The notes beneath the pieces are model-generated. The model did no database searches. It saw only the letters and a program-made list of their open reading frames with translations, and had not been told where the DNA came from. Shown piece after piece: positions 44,464 to 53,332 of a stretch of DNA of 63,092 bases. How positions within the stretch are numbered: position 1 is the stretch's first letter; every line of letters starts with the position of its first letter. Origin of the DNA: Oscillospiraceae bacterium. Lineage in GTDB: Bacteria; Bacillota; Clostridia; Oscillospirales; Acutalibacteraceae. Where the stretch lies: assembly GCA_031262985.1 (NCBI GenBank), contig JAISGQ010000003.1:1-63092 (forward strand), given 5' to 3'. The position numbers were made by a program, and so were the translations under genes.

Positions 44464-45552
44464 ATGAAGGTGCTTTTTCTGACCAATCTGGCATCCCGAT
44501 ATCGGGTTGATTTTTTCAACGAGCTGGGAAAGCTGTGCGAGCTTACCGTGTGGTATGAATACCGCGACGCGTCAATGGAAACCGAAAAGCGCGACGACAA
44601 ATGGTTCGGCTTGGAGGCGGAAAATTTCACGCAATCCTATGGCGTTTCATTCGGAGAATATAAAAACTTCGATATTGTGATAATATGCGGCTTTTCAACC
44701 AAAATGCAGATACTCTCCATCCTTTATCTGTCCGCTTTGAAGATACCATTCTACATCGAGGCGGACGGAGGAGTAATCCGTGATACGGGGCTGCTCAAAC
44801 GTACGCTCAAAAAACTCCTTCTCAAAAACCCTGCCGGCTGCTTTACCCCAAACGGCGCGACAGATGATTTCCTGCGTTATTGCGGCTACAGCGGGGAGGT
44901 TTTCTACCGATACCCATTCACATCGCTTAAAAGTGCCGATATTCTCCATGCTCCGGTGGCGGATAGTGAAAAAACTCAGCTCAAACAGCGGCTTTCTATG
45001 AAGGAGGAGAAAACTGTGCTGTTCGTAGGCAGTTTGATTCACCGAAAGGGCGTGGACATACTCATTCGCGCGGCGGCAAAATTTGATTCCTCCGCCGGAG
45101 TGTACATTGTGGGAGGACAGCCCACCGAGGAGCTTTCGGAGCTTTGCAGGCAATTGAAGCTGTCAAACATCCACTTTATCGACTTTAAGGAGAAGGAAGT
45201 TCTCGCGGATTACTTTAAGGCGTCCGACGTATTTGTCCTCCCAACGCGGACTGACATCTGGGGGCTTGTTGTGGGGGAGGCAATGAGCTTCGCTCTCCCC
45301 GTAGTCACAACCGATATGTGCGTTGCCGGCGTGGAGCTTATAGAAAACGGAGTAAACGGATTCATTTTTCCTGTGGACGACACCGCAGCCCTATCCGATA
45401 GCGTAAACCGCATACTGCGCGACCGCGATCTGCAAGAGAGTATGGCGGCGGCGAATCTCCGCAAAATCTCCGCGTATACGATAGAGAATATGGCAGCGGC
45501 TCACATTACGGCATTCGAAAAGATAATGGAGGAGAAGAAGCGAGGCGGCTGA
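44464..45552 (+). CDS. Family 4 glycosyltransferase
   Basis: The 362-residue protein has the GT-B layout: KVLFLTNLASRYRVDFFNEL at the start, VLFVGSLIHRKGVDILIRAA as the donor-site strand, and FVLPTRTDIWGLVVGEAMSF with the E-x-x-x-x-x-x-x-E type motif. ATG 44464 follows AAAGGAGCG; upstream in-frame codons from 44395 overlap the previous gene. It follows the WbuB-like gene by 43 bases and is the last gene of the cluster. Confidence 0.88.
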   Translation: MKVLFLTNLASRYRVDFFNELGKLCELTVWYEYRDASMETEKRDDKWFGLEAENFTQSYGVSFGEYKNFDIVIICGFSTKMQILSILYLSALKIPFYIEADGGVIRDTGLLKRTLKKLLLKNPAGCFTPNGATDDFLRYCGYSGEVFYRYPFTSLKSADILHAPVADSEKTQLKQRLSMKEEKTVLFVGSLIHRKGVDILIRAAAKFDSSAGVYIVGGQPTEELSELCRQLKLSNIHFIDFKEKEVLADYFKASDVFVLPTRTDIWGLVVGEAMSFALPVVTTDMCVAGVELIENGVNGFIFPVDDTAALSDSVNRILRDRDLQESMAAANLRKISAYTIENMAAAHITAFEKIMEEKKRGG

Positions 45553-45627
45553 GGCGGCTATAATTATCTTTGCTAAAAATGTACGCAAAAAATTTGCATA
45601 AAATAGCTATTTTGACAGTGCGGATAA

Positions 45628-45656
45628 TTGACATTTCCTATATAATCCTTTATAGT
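45628..45656 (+). promoter_or_regulatory. Promoter of the aldo/keto reductase gene
   Basis: TTGACA, 17 bases, TATAGT, about 45 bases before the start codon. A TATAAT also lies inside the spacer but has no matching -35. Confidence 0.75.
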
Positions 45657-45706
45657 TACCTATAGTTTGATTATCCTAATTTACTGAAAAGAGGAGTGTT
45701 TCCGCA

Positions 45707-46813
45707 ATGAAAAAGCTTGGTTTTGGATTTATGCGTCTGCCCGTAATGGATGGAGACTGGAAGAAAATAGATATAGAAATGGTCAAAAAAATGGTGGATA
45801 TTTACATGGAGCGGGGCTTTACATACTTCGACACCGCCTACGTCTACCATGAGGGGCTGAGTGAAAACGCACTCAAGCAGACGGTAGTTGACCGCTATCC
45901 AAGGGAGTCGTTCGCCATTGCCGACAAGCTGCCGATTTTCTCTATGAACAGCGCGGATGACTATCAGCGTTATTTCGACGAGGAGCTGAGCCGCTGCGGA
46001 GTGGAGTACTTCGACTACATACTCCTCCACGCAATCGGTAAGGATTTGTACTCGAAGCCCTTCATCGCAAAGGACGGCTTTGAGTTCATAGCGAAAATAA
46101 AGGCGGAGGGGAAGGCGAAAAACGTGGGCTTCTCCTTCCATGACAGTGCCGAGCTTCTCGACACAATTCTCACCGAGCATCCCGAGGTGGATTTTGTCCA
46201 GCTCCAGATAAACTATGTTGACTGGGAGGACGATAACGTCCAGTCGAGACTGTGCTACGAGGTGGCGACTAAGCACAACATTCCTGTGATTGTAATGGAG
46301 CCTGTAAAGGGCGGCGACCTTGCGAATGTGACAGCGGAAGCCGACAAGCTTTTCAAGGAGTATCACCCCGATATGAGTACTGCGTCGTGGGCGGTGCGTT
46401 ATGCCGCCTCCTTCGAGAATGTGTTCATGGTACTCAGCGGCATGAGCAACCTCGAGCAGTTACTCGACAACACAAGCTACATGGAGGAGTTTGCGCCTCT
46501 TAACGACACCGAACGCGGCATTATCTCCAAGGTGGAGGACATAGTGAGAAACAGCATTGCCATACCGTGCACCGCCTGCAAATACTGCGTGGAGGGCTGC
46601 CCGCAGAACATACCCATCCCCGATTACTTCGCTCTCTACAATAAGCAGAGCCAGTTCGGGCTGACACAGGCGTACCGCGACCGCTACGCGGAGCTTATCT
46701 CCAGCGCAGGCAAGGCGTCCGACTGCATCTCCTGCGGACAGTGCGAACAGCATTGCCCACAGCACCTGTCTGTCGCGGAGCTGCTCCGCGATGTAGCTGA
46801 GAAATTCGAGTGA
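45707..46813 (+). CDS. Aldo/keto reductase with two ferredoxin clusters
   Basis: The 368-residue protein has an NAD(P)H-dependent reductase barrel followed by a ferredoxin-type tail. LGFGFMRLPVMDGD, YFDTAYVYHEGLSENALKQT (Asp and Tyr of the tetrad), ADKLP (Lys) and ILLHAIG (His) mark the catalytic set. The tail carries CTACKYCVEGCPQNIPIP and CISCGQCEQHCPQHLSV, two 4Fe-4S motifs. This fusion type is common in anaerobic Firmicutes; the substrate is unknown. A terminator follows at 46899. Confidence 0.9.
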   Translation: MKKLGFGFMRLPVMDGDWKKIDIEMVKKMVDIYMERGFTYFDTAYVYHEGLSENALKQTVVDRYPRESFAIADKLPIFSMNSADDYQRYFDEELSRCGVEYFDYILLHAIGKDLYSKPFIAKDGFEFIAKIKAEGKAKNVGFSFHDSAELLDTILTEHPEVDFVQLQINYVDWEDDNVQSRLCYEVATKHNIPVIVMEPVKGGDLANVTAEADKLFKEYHPDMSTASWAVRYAASFENVFMVLSGMSNLEQLLDNTSYMEEFAPLNDTERGIISKVEDIVRNSIAIPCTACKYCVEGCPQNIPIPDYFALYNKQSQFGLTQAYRDRYAELISSAGKASDCISCGQCEQHCPQHLSVAELLRDVAEKFE

Positions 46814-46898
46814 GATTGATATACGCCGTTAAGTGAATTACATAAAAACAGGGGTTACTCTGAAAATCCGATAGAGAGAAACGAAGTAAGAGAATAAC

Positions 46899-46932
46899 AA
46901 ATAAGCCTGCTAAAAAGCGGGCTTATTTGCAT
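46899..46932 (+). terminator. Terminator after the aldo/keto reductase
   Basis: AAATAAGCCTGC pairs with GCGGGCTTATTT (one T-G pair) around a TAAAAA loop. It lies 20 bases before the left end of the IS element. Confidence 0.75.
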
Positions 46933-46949
46933 ATTAGGGAAATAAATTT

Positions 46950-48020
46950 TGTTGAGGTACAATAGATAAGTGAAAGAAAAAAGGGACAAGCCGCAAAAGA
47001 TTTGGTAAAATGGTAAGTGAAAAGCAAACCATAACCAAATCAAAGGAGCGACTTGTCATGATAAGCATAACACAAAAAGCGCGATGGTGCCACCATTTTT
47101 TAAAGAGGATAGAAAAAGCACGGAAAAGAGGAGATAAACATTCGGTATCGCGGATAAGCGGATACTATCGTGTGCCGGTGAAATCGGCATATGACTGGCT
47201 ATATAAATGGGATGGCACATGGAAAAGCCTAGTTTGTAAGTCGCACCGACCGCACTCACATCCTAAAGCTCACACTGTAGAAGAAACACAAATGATGATA
47301 ATGGTAACTCGGGAATGCGGTTTTTTAGCACCACTGCTGATGTTTCAGGAACTCATCGAGAGAGGATATGCCCGTAGCTACGGCGGCTTCAAACGGTTTT
47401 TTCGTCGCCACTTTGCTCCGCCTACGGCTCCGCGCGTGTCGCCGGAAAAACCGAAGGTATACCATGGCGGTTCGTTTCCGGGAGAAAGAGTTCAGGTTGA
47501 TGTAAAATATGTGCCACGGGCTTGTTTGTACGGCGAGAAGCTGTACCAATATACCTTGGTAGACGAGTATTCTCGTTGGTGTTACCGCGAAATTCATGCC
47601 GAACACAGTGCCTACATATCAGGCTTGTTCCTACGGAGAGCAGTCAAAGCAGCCCCCTTCGCCATCCACATGGTGCAGACCGACAACGGTCACGAGTTCA
47701 CCAACGCCTTGTTTGGACAAAAGAAAGAGGAGCTGACGCGATTCGAGCAAGCACTCGTTGAACTTGGCATAGCGTATCGAAGGATTCGCGTCGGAACTCC
47801 GAAACACAACGGCAGAGTTGAACGCCAACACGGCTTAGATATGAAGCGGTTCTACAAACGGCAAAAATTTTCCTCTCTTGAGGACGCTCAGCAAAAAATA
47901 GCTGATTACAACTCCTGGAGCAATACACGTATCAAGACTTGTTTGTCTTTTCGCTCTCCCATCCATATCATTGAAAGCTGCTCTGCTTGATTTTTTTCAC
48001 TCATCATTGACACCCGAACA
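46950..48020 (+). mobile_element. IS481-like insertion sequence, about 1.07 kb
   Basis: One transposase gene is enclosed by imperfect inverted repeats: TGTTGAGGT ... GATAAGTGAAA on the left and, on the other strand, TGTTCGGGT ... GATGAGTGAAA on the right; 18 of the outer 27 positions match. Ends beginning TGT and the length are usual for IS481. I see no clear target duplication. Confidence 0.7.
47058..47990 (+). CDS. DDE transposase, IS481 type
   Basis: The 310-residue protein begins with a helix-turn-helix (SRISGYYRVPVKSAYDWLYK) and has an rve-type integrase core. The catalytic triad is Asp148 in ERVQVDVKYV, Asp in MVQTDNGHEF and Glu in NGRVERQHGL. Length fits IS481 members. The ATG at 47058 follows AAAGGAG; the upstream in-frame ATG at 47010 lacks a site. 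The gene looks intact and the element may be active. Confidence 0.88.
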   Translation: MISITQKARWCHHFLKRIEKARKRGDKHSVSRISGYYRVPVKSAYDWLYKWDGTWKSLVCKSHRPHSHPKAHTVEETQMMIMVTRECGFLAPLLMFQELIERGYARSYGGFKRFFRRHFAPPTAPRVSPEKPKVYHGGSFPGERVQVDVKYVPRACLYGEKLYQYTLVDEYSRWCYREIHAEHSAYISGLFLRRAVKAAPFAIHMVQTDNGHEFTNALFGQKKEELTRFEQALVELGIAYRRIRVGTPKHNGRVERQHGLDMKRFYKRQKFSSLEDAQQKIADYNSWSNTRIKTCLSFRSPIHIIESCSA

Positions 48021-48624
48021 CTTAGTTTTTTCTTAGTGGAAAGAGCGGATGCACATGTTGTTGGTTATAAAGACTTTTGCCTCGCCGGGGTCAATATTGT
48101 AAAGGTTTCGACAGCTTATGTATCGCCGATTTTCCACCCTCAAAAAGATCAAGATTAGAAATAAGATCAAGATTAGAAATCATTGCGTACCAATCCGGCT
48201 CGGATAGCGTTTTGGTATTACGTTTGCAATGCTGTAAAAACAGTCATTGTTCTTTTTCGAGTTTCGCACCCATGAAAGTGGTGTCTTTTTGTCAGAAAAA
48301 ACACGAAAACATATCTTTTCTGCGGGTTCAAAAAAAGGTACTTAAAAACTCATCGGGTGATATGTTAAGTCCTAAAAGGTTGTAGCGTGAATTCCACCCG
48401 ACTTTGAGAAAACACACATCAATGGCTTGCATTAGAAACTTATTTTTAACTGTAAATTTTTTAAAAATCTTAGGCAATTAACCTTGCAATTTTCCATCGA
48501 AAAAAGTAGCTCTTGCCTTGTTGCAAAAAAGTTACAAATATGTTATAATCCCTGTTGTATCTTCAAAATCATAAAAAGCAGTCAAAATAATCGTATTATT
48601 ATGTAAGTTAATGGAGGGAGTTTC
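48021..48624. other. Non-coding region with an 18-bp tandem duplication
   Basis: I see no convincing gene between the IS end and the Ig-like gene. An AT-rich unit AAGATCAAGATTAGAAAT occurs twice in tandem near 48146-48181. A promoter at 48521-48549 belongs to the next gene. A 102-codon frame at 48077 has atypical composition and no ribosome site. Confidence 0.55.
48521..48549 (+). promoter_or_regulatory. Promoter of the Ig-like surface protein gene
   Basis: TTGCAA, 17 bases, TATAAT; the leader to the TTG start is about 70 bases. Confidence 0.8.
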
Positions 48625-49395
48625 TTGAGTTTCAAACGCTTGATTTCCTGTGTTTGTGTGCTGTTCTTTGTCTTTTGTATGTCCGCTTCCGTGTTCGCCT
48701 CGGATAACGGACAAACAGGCACTACTACCACAGCGGCAAATGAAAACGGCGCAACGCTCGGCACAGTCCTGTTCAAGGCGTCTAACAGCAAGCGCGTGCC
48801 TGTAGGAAAAACCACCGTCTTATACCTCACCATAAAGGATATAAGCGGAGTTATCGATACGGAGTTTTCAACCTCAAATTCCGCTGTCGCTTCTATCGAA
48901 AAGATAAACAACACCAGTGTCCGCGTACTCGGCTTAAAGACGGGAGAGGTTATCATCACTGCGGTAGCAGGAGGAAAAACGGCGAAATACACGCTGAGAG
49001 TGGGCAACTCCACCGCGCAGACAACGGAAAATCCCGTCAGCAGTGAGCAGTCCGGCGGCGCAGGAGGTGCAGGTGCGGTTGACGACCCGAATGAGGGTAC
49101 TCCCGACGATGGCACAGAGCTTGATTTGTTTTCCTCCACCAGTGACGAGCTGGCGGAGTATATAGAAAACAGCCGCCAGTCTGACGCGGGGAGTATCCTC
49201 CTCGGATTGGTTGCGTTCGTCGTCATTTTCGGAGGCTTCGGCTTTGTCCTCTCCGTGATATTCAGGAGCAGAACGCCTAAATTCAACCTCTATCCCGGTT
49301 CAAAGCGGAGGTTTAATACCTCGAACGCCTACAGGGGGAAGGCGCGGAAACGCCTCCTGCCCGACCACTACTACCGCGCCAACAGAAAATACTGA
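48625..49395 (+). CDS. Secreted Ig-like (BIG2-type) membrane-anchored protein
   Basis: A 256-residue protein with a signal peptide (FKRLISCVCVLFFVFCMSAS, cleavage probably after VFA), an Ig-like domain at about 50-130 (KRVPVGKTTVLYLTIKDISG ... VRVLGLKTGEVIITAVAGG, the BIG2 pattern), an acidic low-complexity spacer, and one membrane helix (about 190-212). The remaining tail is very basic (GSKRRFNTSNAYRGKARKRL) and should be cytoplasmic. TTG start with GGAGGGAG upstream. Probably a surface protein of unknown partner. A terminator follows. Confidence 0.8.
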   Translation: MSFKRLISCVCVLFFVFCMSASVFASDNGQTGTTTTAANENGATLGTVLFKASNSKRVPVGKTTVLYLTIKDISGVIDTEFSTSNSAVASIEKINNTSVRVLGLKTGEVIITAVAGGKTAKYTLRVGNSTAQTTENPVSSEQSGGAGGAGAVDDPNEGTPDDGTELDLFSSTSDELAEYIENSRQSDAGSILLGLVAFVVIFGGFGFVLSVIFRSRTPKFNLYPGSKRRFNTSNAYRGKARKRLLPDHYYRANRKY

Positions 49396-49406
49396 GAAAA
49401 CGGCAA

Positions 49407-49448
49407 TATTTATTACTCCGCACCACTGATGGCGCGGAGTAATAAATA
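49407..49448 (+). terminator. Terminator before lepA
   Basis: TATTTATTACTCCGC pairs perfectly over 15 bases with GCGGAGTAATAAATA around a 12-base loop. It separates the Ig-like gene from lepA. Confidence 0.8.
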
Positions 49449-49476
49449 TAACTATAACTAATAAAAGGGTGATATT

Positions 49477-51288
49477 TTGTCAGTCTCGCCTGAGTTGATA
49501 AGAAATTTTTGCATAGTTGCACATATAGACCACGGCAAGAGTACGCTTGCCGACAGAATACTCGAGCTTACAAGCACGGTGAGCAAGCGCGAGATGGAGG
49601 ACCAGATTCTCGACAACATGGACCTCGAGCGTGAGCGCGGAATCACCATAAAGGCACACGCCGTTACGCTCAACTACGAGGCGCAGGACGGAAAAACCTA
49701 CGTCTTCAACCTCATCGACACGCCAGGTCACGTGGACTTCAACTACGAGGTTTCGCGTTCTCTCGCCGCCTGCGAGGGAGCGGTTCTCGTTGTGGACGCA
49801 AGTCAGGGAATCGAGGCGCAGACCCTCGCGAACACCTACCTCGCGGTTGACGCGGGGCTGGAGATAGTTCCCGTAATCAACAAAATCGACCTCATCTCCG
49901 CCGACCCCGAGAAGGTCATTAAGGAGATTGAGGATGTTATAGGAGTTCCCGCTGAGGACGCTCCCCTCATTTCCGCTAAAGTCGGAACTAACTGCGAGCA
50001 GGTTCTCGAGCGAATCGTGCGAGATGTTCCTCCTCCCGCCGCAGACAGGGAGGCGGAGTTGCAGGCTCTCATTTTCGACAGCTTCTACGACAGCTACAAG
50101 GGCGTAATTGTCTATGTACGCGTAAAGCAGGGTACGCTCAAAACGGGCGACACCATAAAGATGATGAGCAACGGTACTACCTTCGGCGTGGTGGAGTGCG
50201 GGTATCTCCGCGCCTCCTCATTTGAGCCTACCGCCGAGCTTGCGGCGGGGGAGGTGGGGTACGTCGCCGCCTCCATCAAGACCATAACGGATGCGAATGT
50301 AGGCGACACAATCACCAACGCAAACCGTCCCTGCGAGTTGCCGCTCCCCGGCTACAGGAAGGTAAACCCCATGGTTTTCTGCGGTATTTATCCGGCGGAC
50401 GGCGCGAAATACGAAAATCTCCGCGAGGCACTCTCCAAGCTCAAGCTCAATGACGCCTCCATCTCATTCGAACCGGAGACCTCAATAGCTCTCGGCTTCG
50501 GCTTCCGCTGCGGCTTCCTCGGACTGCTCCACATGGAGATTATTCAGGAGCGTCTGGAGAGGGAGTATCTCCTCGACCTCATTACTACAGCTCCCAGCGT
50601 TATCTACAAAATCACGAAGCTGACGGGGGATGTTGTGTATATCGACAACCCAACGAACTACCCCGACCCGTCACAGATAGCGCAGGCGGAAGAGCCTATG
50701 TGCAGTGCGCATATCTATACTCCCAGCGAACACGTGGGGAATATTATGGATTTGTGTCAGGACAGGCGCGGAGTGTTTAAGGGAATGAACTACATTGATT
50801 CGGACAGGGTGGATATTCACTACGAACTGCCTCTCAATGAGATAGTGTACGACTTTTTCGATGTTATTAAGAGCCGCTCGAAGGGCTACGCCTCCTTCGA
50901 CTACGAGCTTATAGGCTACAGGAAGTCCAATCTTATCAAGCTGGATATTCTGCTCAACGGCGAGTCGGTTGACGCGCTGAGTTTTATTGTCCACGCGGAC
51001 AAGGCATACTCCAGAGCCAGAAAGATGGCGGAAAAGCTCAAGGAGAATATCCCGCGCCAGTTGTTTGAAGTCCCGATTCAGGCGGCTGTGGGAGGAAAAA
51101 TTATTGCCCGCGAAACGGTCAAGGCGGTTCGCAAGGACGTACTTGCGAAGTGTTACGGCGGCGATATTACGAGAAAGAAGAAGCTGCTCGAGAAGCAGAA
51201 GGAAGGCAAAAAGCGTATGCGCCAGTTAGGCACGGTTGAAGTGCCGCAGGAGGCGTTTATGGCTGTGCTGAGGCTCGATTCGGATTAG
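49477..51288 (+). CDS. lepA: Elongation factor 4 (LepA)
   Basis: The 603-residue translational GTPase back-translocates or remodels stalled ribosomes. G motifs: [32 protein letters not shown] and INKIDL. The LepA-specific C-terminal domain is seen in [23 protein letters not shown] region and [16 protein letters not shown] start after AAAAGGGTGAT. It is followed 34 bases later by hemW, the usual Firmicutes order. The hrcA-grpE-dnaK genes, often next, are not in this window. Confidence 0.96.
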   Translation: MSVSPELIRNFCIVAHIDHGKSTLADRILELTSTVSKREMEDQILDNMDLERERGITIKAHAVTLNYEAQDGKTYVFNLIDTPGHVDFNYEVSRSLAACEGAVLVVDASQGIEAQTLANTYLAVDAGLEIVPVINKIDLISADPEKVIKEIEDVIGVPAEDAPLISAKVGTNCEQVLERIVRDVPPPAADREAELQALIFDSFYDSYKGVIVYVRVKQGTLKTGDTIKMMSNGTTFGVVECGYLRASSFEPTAELAAGEVGYVAASIKTITDANVGDTITNANRPCELPLPGYRKVNPMVFCGIYPADGAKYENLREALSKLKLNDASISFEPETSIALGFGFRCGFLGLLHMEIIQERLEREYLLDLITTAPSVIYKITKLTGDVVYIDNPTNYPDPSQIAQAEEPMCSAHIYTPSEHVGNIMDLCQDRRGVFKGMNYIDSDRVDIHYELPLNEIVYDFFDVIKSRSKGYASFDYELIGYRKSNLIKLDILLNGESVDALSFIVHADKAYSRARKMAEKLKENIPRQLFEVPIQAAVGGKIIARETVKAVRKDVLAKCYGGDITRKKKLLEKQKEGKKRMRQLGTVEVPQEAFMAVLRLDSD

Positions 51289-51322
51289 GAGTTATCAAAC
51301 AAAAGCAAGGAGTGTGTATGAT

Positions 51323-52429
51323 ATGAAACCCGTAGGAATATACATACACACTCCTTTTTGCGCGTCCAAATGTCCGTACTGCGATTTTTACTCCGGCACG
51401 CCGTCAGCAGGCGCAGTAGCCGCGTACACCTCCGCACTCCTACGCGAAATATCGCGCTACAAGGGACGGGGGATTGCGGCTGATACCGTTTACTTCGGCG
51501 GGGGTACTCCTCCCTTGCTGGGAGCGGAAAATATAGTTAGAATCATAGGCGGGATAAGCGATGCTTTTAATATCAGCGACGATGCTGAAATAACGCTGGA
51601 GGCAAATCCCTCCTTCTCACTGTGTGAACTGTTCAAGGCAGTCTCCTTCACCCAAACCCCGCACTGCGTCAACCGAATCTCCCTCGGTATGCAGTCGGCG
51701 AACGAACACGAACTGCGCTTTCTGGGGAGGAGGCACTCGAACTCTCAGGTATCCGATGCCGTTCTGGCGGCGCGGGAGGCGGGGATAGAGAACATCTCCC
51801 TCGACCTCATGCTTGCCCTCCCCCGGCAGACAGAGGAGGAGCTTGCCGCCTCCGTTCGCTTTGCCCACTCCCTCGCCCCGTCTCACATATCGGCGTACAT
51901 CCTCAAGGTGGAGGACAACACGCCGTTTGGACACGCAGGGATTGTCCTCCCCGAGGACGATTCTGTGTGTGGCTTATACACAAGCGCAGTTCGGCTTTTG
52001 GGCGAAATGGGCTACGCGCAGTACGAAATATCGAATTTCTCCAAACGCGGCATGGAGAGCCGCCACAATCTCAAATACTGGAACGCCGAGGAGTATATCG
52101 GCTTCGGTCCGTCCGCTCACAGCTTTTTTGAGGGCAAAAGGTTTTTCTATCCCCGCGATACGGAGAGCTTCATCTCCTCCCCGCAAGCGATATTCGACGG
52201 TGACGGCGGGGGAGAGGAGGAATACATCATGCTCCGTCTCAGATTGACAGAGGGGCTTGTGTTTTCCGACTACCGCGACAGGTTCGGTGAGGACGTTCCC
52301 GCCGATTATCTGAAACGTGCGGGAGAACTGTCCTCCCGCGGATTGCTTTCCATAGACAGCAGGGCTATCCGCCTGACGACAGAGGGATTTTTGGTTTCAA
52401 ACAGCATAATAGGGTATATACTCGGATAA
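51323..52429 (+). CDS. hemW: Radical SAM protein HemW
   Basis: The 368-residue protein is the HemN-like member HemW, now seen as a heme chaperone rather than a coproporphyrinogen oxidase. The radical SAM site is CASKCPYCDFYS; VYFGGGTPPLLG, ITLEANPSF, RISLGMQSANEHEL and SLDLMLALPRQTEEEL follow. It lacks the N-terminal residues needed for true HemN activity. ATG 51323 is ten bases after AAGGAG; GTG 51314 is also in frame. The last codons lie within the left arm of the terminator. Confidence 0.92.
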   Translation: MKPVGIYIHTPFCASKCPYCDFYSGTPSAGAVAAYTSALLREISRYKGRGIAADTVYFGGGTPPLLGAENIVRIIGGISDAFNISDDAEITLEANPSFSLCELFKAVSFTQTPHCVNRISLGMQSANEHELRFLGRRHSNSQVSDAVLAAREAGIENISLDLMLALPRQTEEELAASVRFAHSLAPSHISAYILKVEDNTPFGHAGIVLPEDDSVCGLYTSAVRLLGEMGYAQYEISNFSKRGMESRHNLKYWNAEEYIGFGPSAHSFFEGKRFFYPRDTESFISSPQAIFDGDGGGEEEYIMLRLRLTEGLVFSDYRDRFGEDVPADYLKRAGELSSRGLLSIDSRAIRLTTEGFLVSNSIIGYILG

Positions 52430-52449
52430 CCCCCGAGTATATACCCTAT
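52409..52449 (+). terminator. Terminator overlapping the hemW 3' end
   Basis: ATAGGGTATATACTCGG and CCGAGTATATACCCTAT form a 17-bp perfect stem with a seven-base loop that includes the hemW stop codon. It also faces the convergent deaminase gene. Ribosomes finishing hemW must disrupt the stem. Confidence 0.85.
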
Positions 52450-52475
52450 AAATTTGCGTGATAGTGCAGGCACTG

Positions 52476-52961
52476 CTAATACCCTAATTTTCCGCTCAAC
52501 GATTCGTCGTAGTCAATCCACTCGTGGACGTTTACAGATGTGAACTCCTCAGGCGTGTTTCTTATGATTACCCTGACAATTCCGGCGTTGATAATCTGGC
52601 GTTTGCACATACTGCACGGTGCTGCCTCCTCCACCAGCTCGCCCGTAGAACACTCGATTCCCACGAGAAAGAGCGTCGAACCCACCATATCGCGGCGGGA
52701 GGCTGAAATAATGGCGTTGCACTCGGCGTGAACCGAACGGCAAAGCTCGTACCGCTCGCCTCTCGGCACATTTTTCTCCTCGCGGACACAGGTTTTCAAA
52801 TCCACGCAATTTTTTCTCCCTCTGGGTGCGCCTACATAACCTGTTGATATTATCTCATCGTGATTTACAATAATAGCTCCGAATTTCCTGCGAAGGCAGG
52901 TGCAGCGCTCCGCCACGGTCTGCGCAATGTCGAGGTAGTAGTTAATTTTATCACGTCTCAC
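52476..52961 (-). CDS. dCMP deaminase family protein
   Basis: The 161-residue zinc enzyme has the cytidine/dCMP deaminase site: RSVHAECNAII (His ligand and catalytic Glu) and EEAAPCSMCKRQII (two Cys ligands). TCLRRKFGAIIVNHDEIIST and GYVGAPRGRKNC are typical of dCMP deaminases, which make dUMP for thymidylate synthesis. GTG 52961 is chosen because AAAGGGAG lies nine bases before it; the frame remains open for 69 codons further upstream without a site. A promoter is at 53061-53089. Confidence 0.88.
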   Translation of the reverse strand: MRRDKINYYLDIAQTVAERCTCLRRKFGAIIVNHDEIISTGYVGAPRGRKNCVDLKTCVREEKNVPRGERYELCRSVHAECNAIISASRRDMVGSTLFLVGIECSTGELVEEAAPCSMCKRQIINAGIVRVIIRNTPEEFTSVNVHEWIDYDESLSGKLGY

Positions 52962-53060
52962 AAAACAAAACTCCCTTTCAAATTCCGATAAAGCGTAAAG
53001 TTTAAACCAATAGTTTAAGTGTAGGAGCAATATTGCTTTTGAGCAGTAACTCCCTCCTAC

Positions 53061-53089
53061 ATGATACCAAATAATACTCCCTCTTTCAA
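53061..53089 (-). promoter_or_regulatory. Promoter of the dCMP deaminase gene
   Basis: TTGAAA, 17 bases, TATCAT on the minus strand, giving a leader of about 95 bases to GTG 52961. It supports the short form of the gene. Confidence 0.75.
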
Positions 53090-53210
53090 GTGTTTTCGCA
53101 AAAGAACGCAGGAGGCTGTACTCCTTTCTGCACCTTGCACAGGAGTTGCAGTTGGTAATGTTACTCAAAAATCACGTTCTCTTTTTGTGCATATTATCAA
53201 GGTTATTTTG

Positions 53211-53239
53211 TTGACAAAAGGATATATTTCTGATATTAT
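53211..53239 (+). promoter_or_regulatory. Promoter of the symporter gene
   Basis: TTGACA, 17 bases, TATTAT; the leader is about 85 bases and includes the duplicated CTTTAAAGC motif. Confidence 0.8.
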
Positions 53240-53332
53240 TGTAACCGGCAAATGTTTTAACGCGCAAAAGCTTTAAAGCACAGAAACTTTAAAGCGTTTA
53301 TGTGCGAATACGTTAAAGTGGGAGAGTTCATT

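Larger units (their letters stand above)
52962..53332. other. Divergent intergenic region
   Basis: It separates the deaminase gene (minus) from the symporter gene (plus). Promoters for both lie at 53061-53089 and 53211-53239. A nine-base CTTTAAAGC occurs twice near 53270-53297 and could bind a regulator. I see no gene. Confidence 0.65.

Noticed and set aside
48077-48385. 102-codon frame after the IS element, and a short minus-strand frame over the same region
   Set aside because: No ribosome site, mixed composition, and overlap of an 18-bp tandem duplication. A decayed gene cannot be excluded but is not supportable.
52962-53168. N-terminal extension of the dCMP deaminase
   Set aside because: A good ribosome site lies before GTG 52961 and a consensus promoter lies inside the supposed extension.
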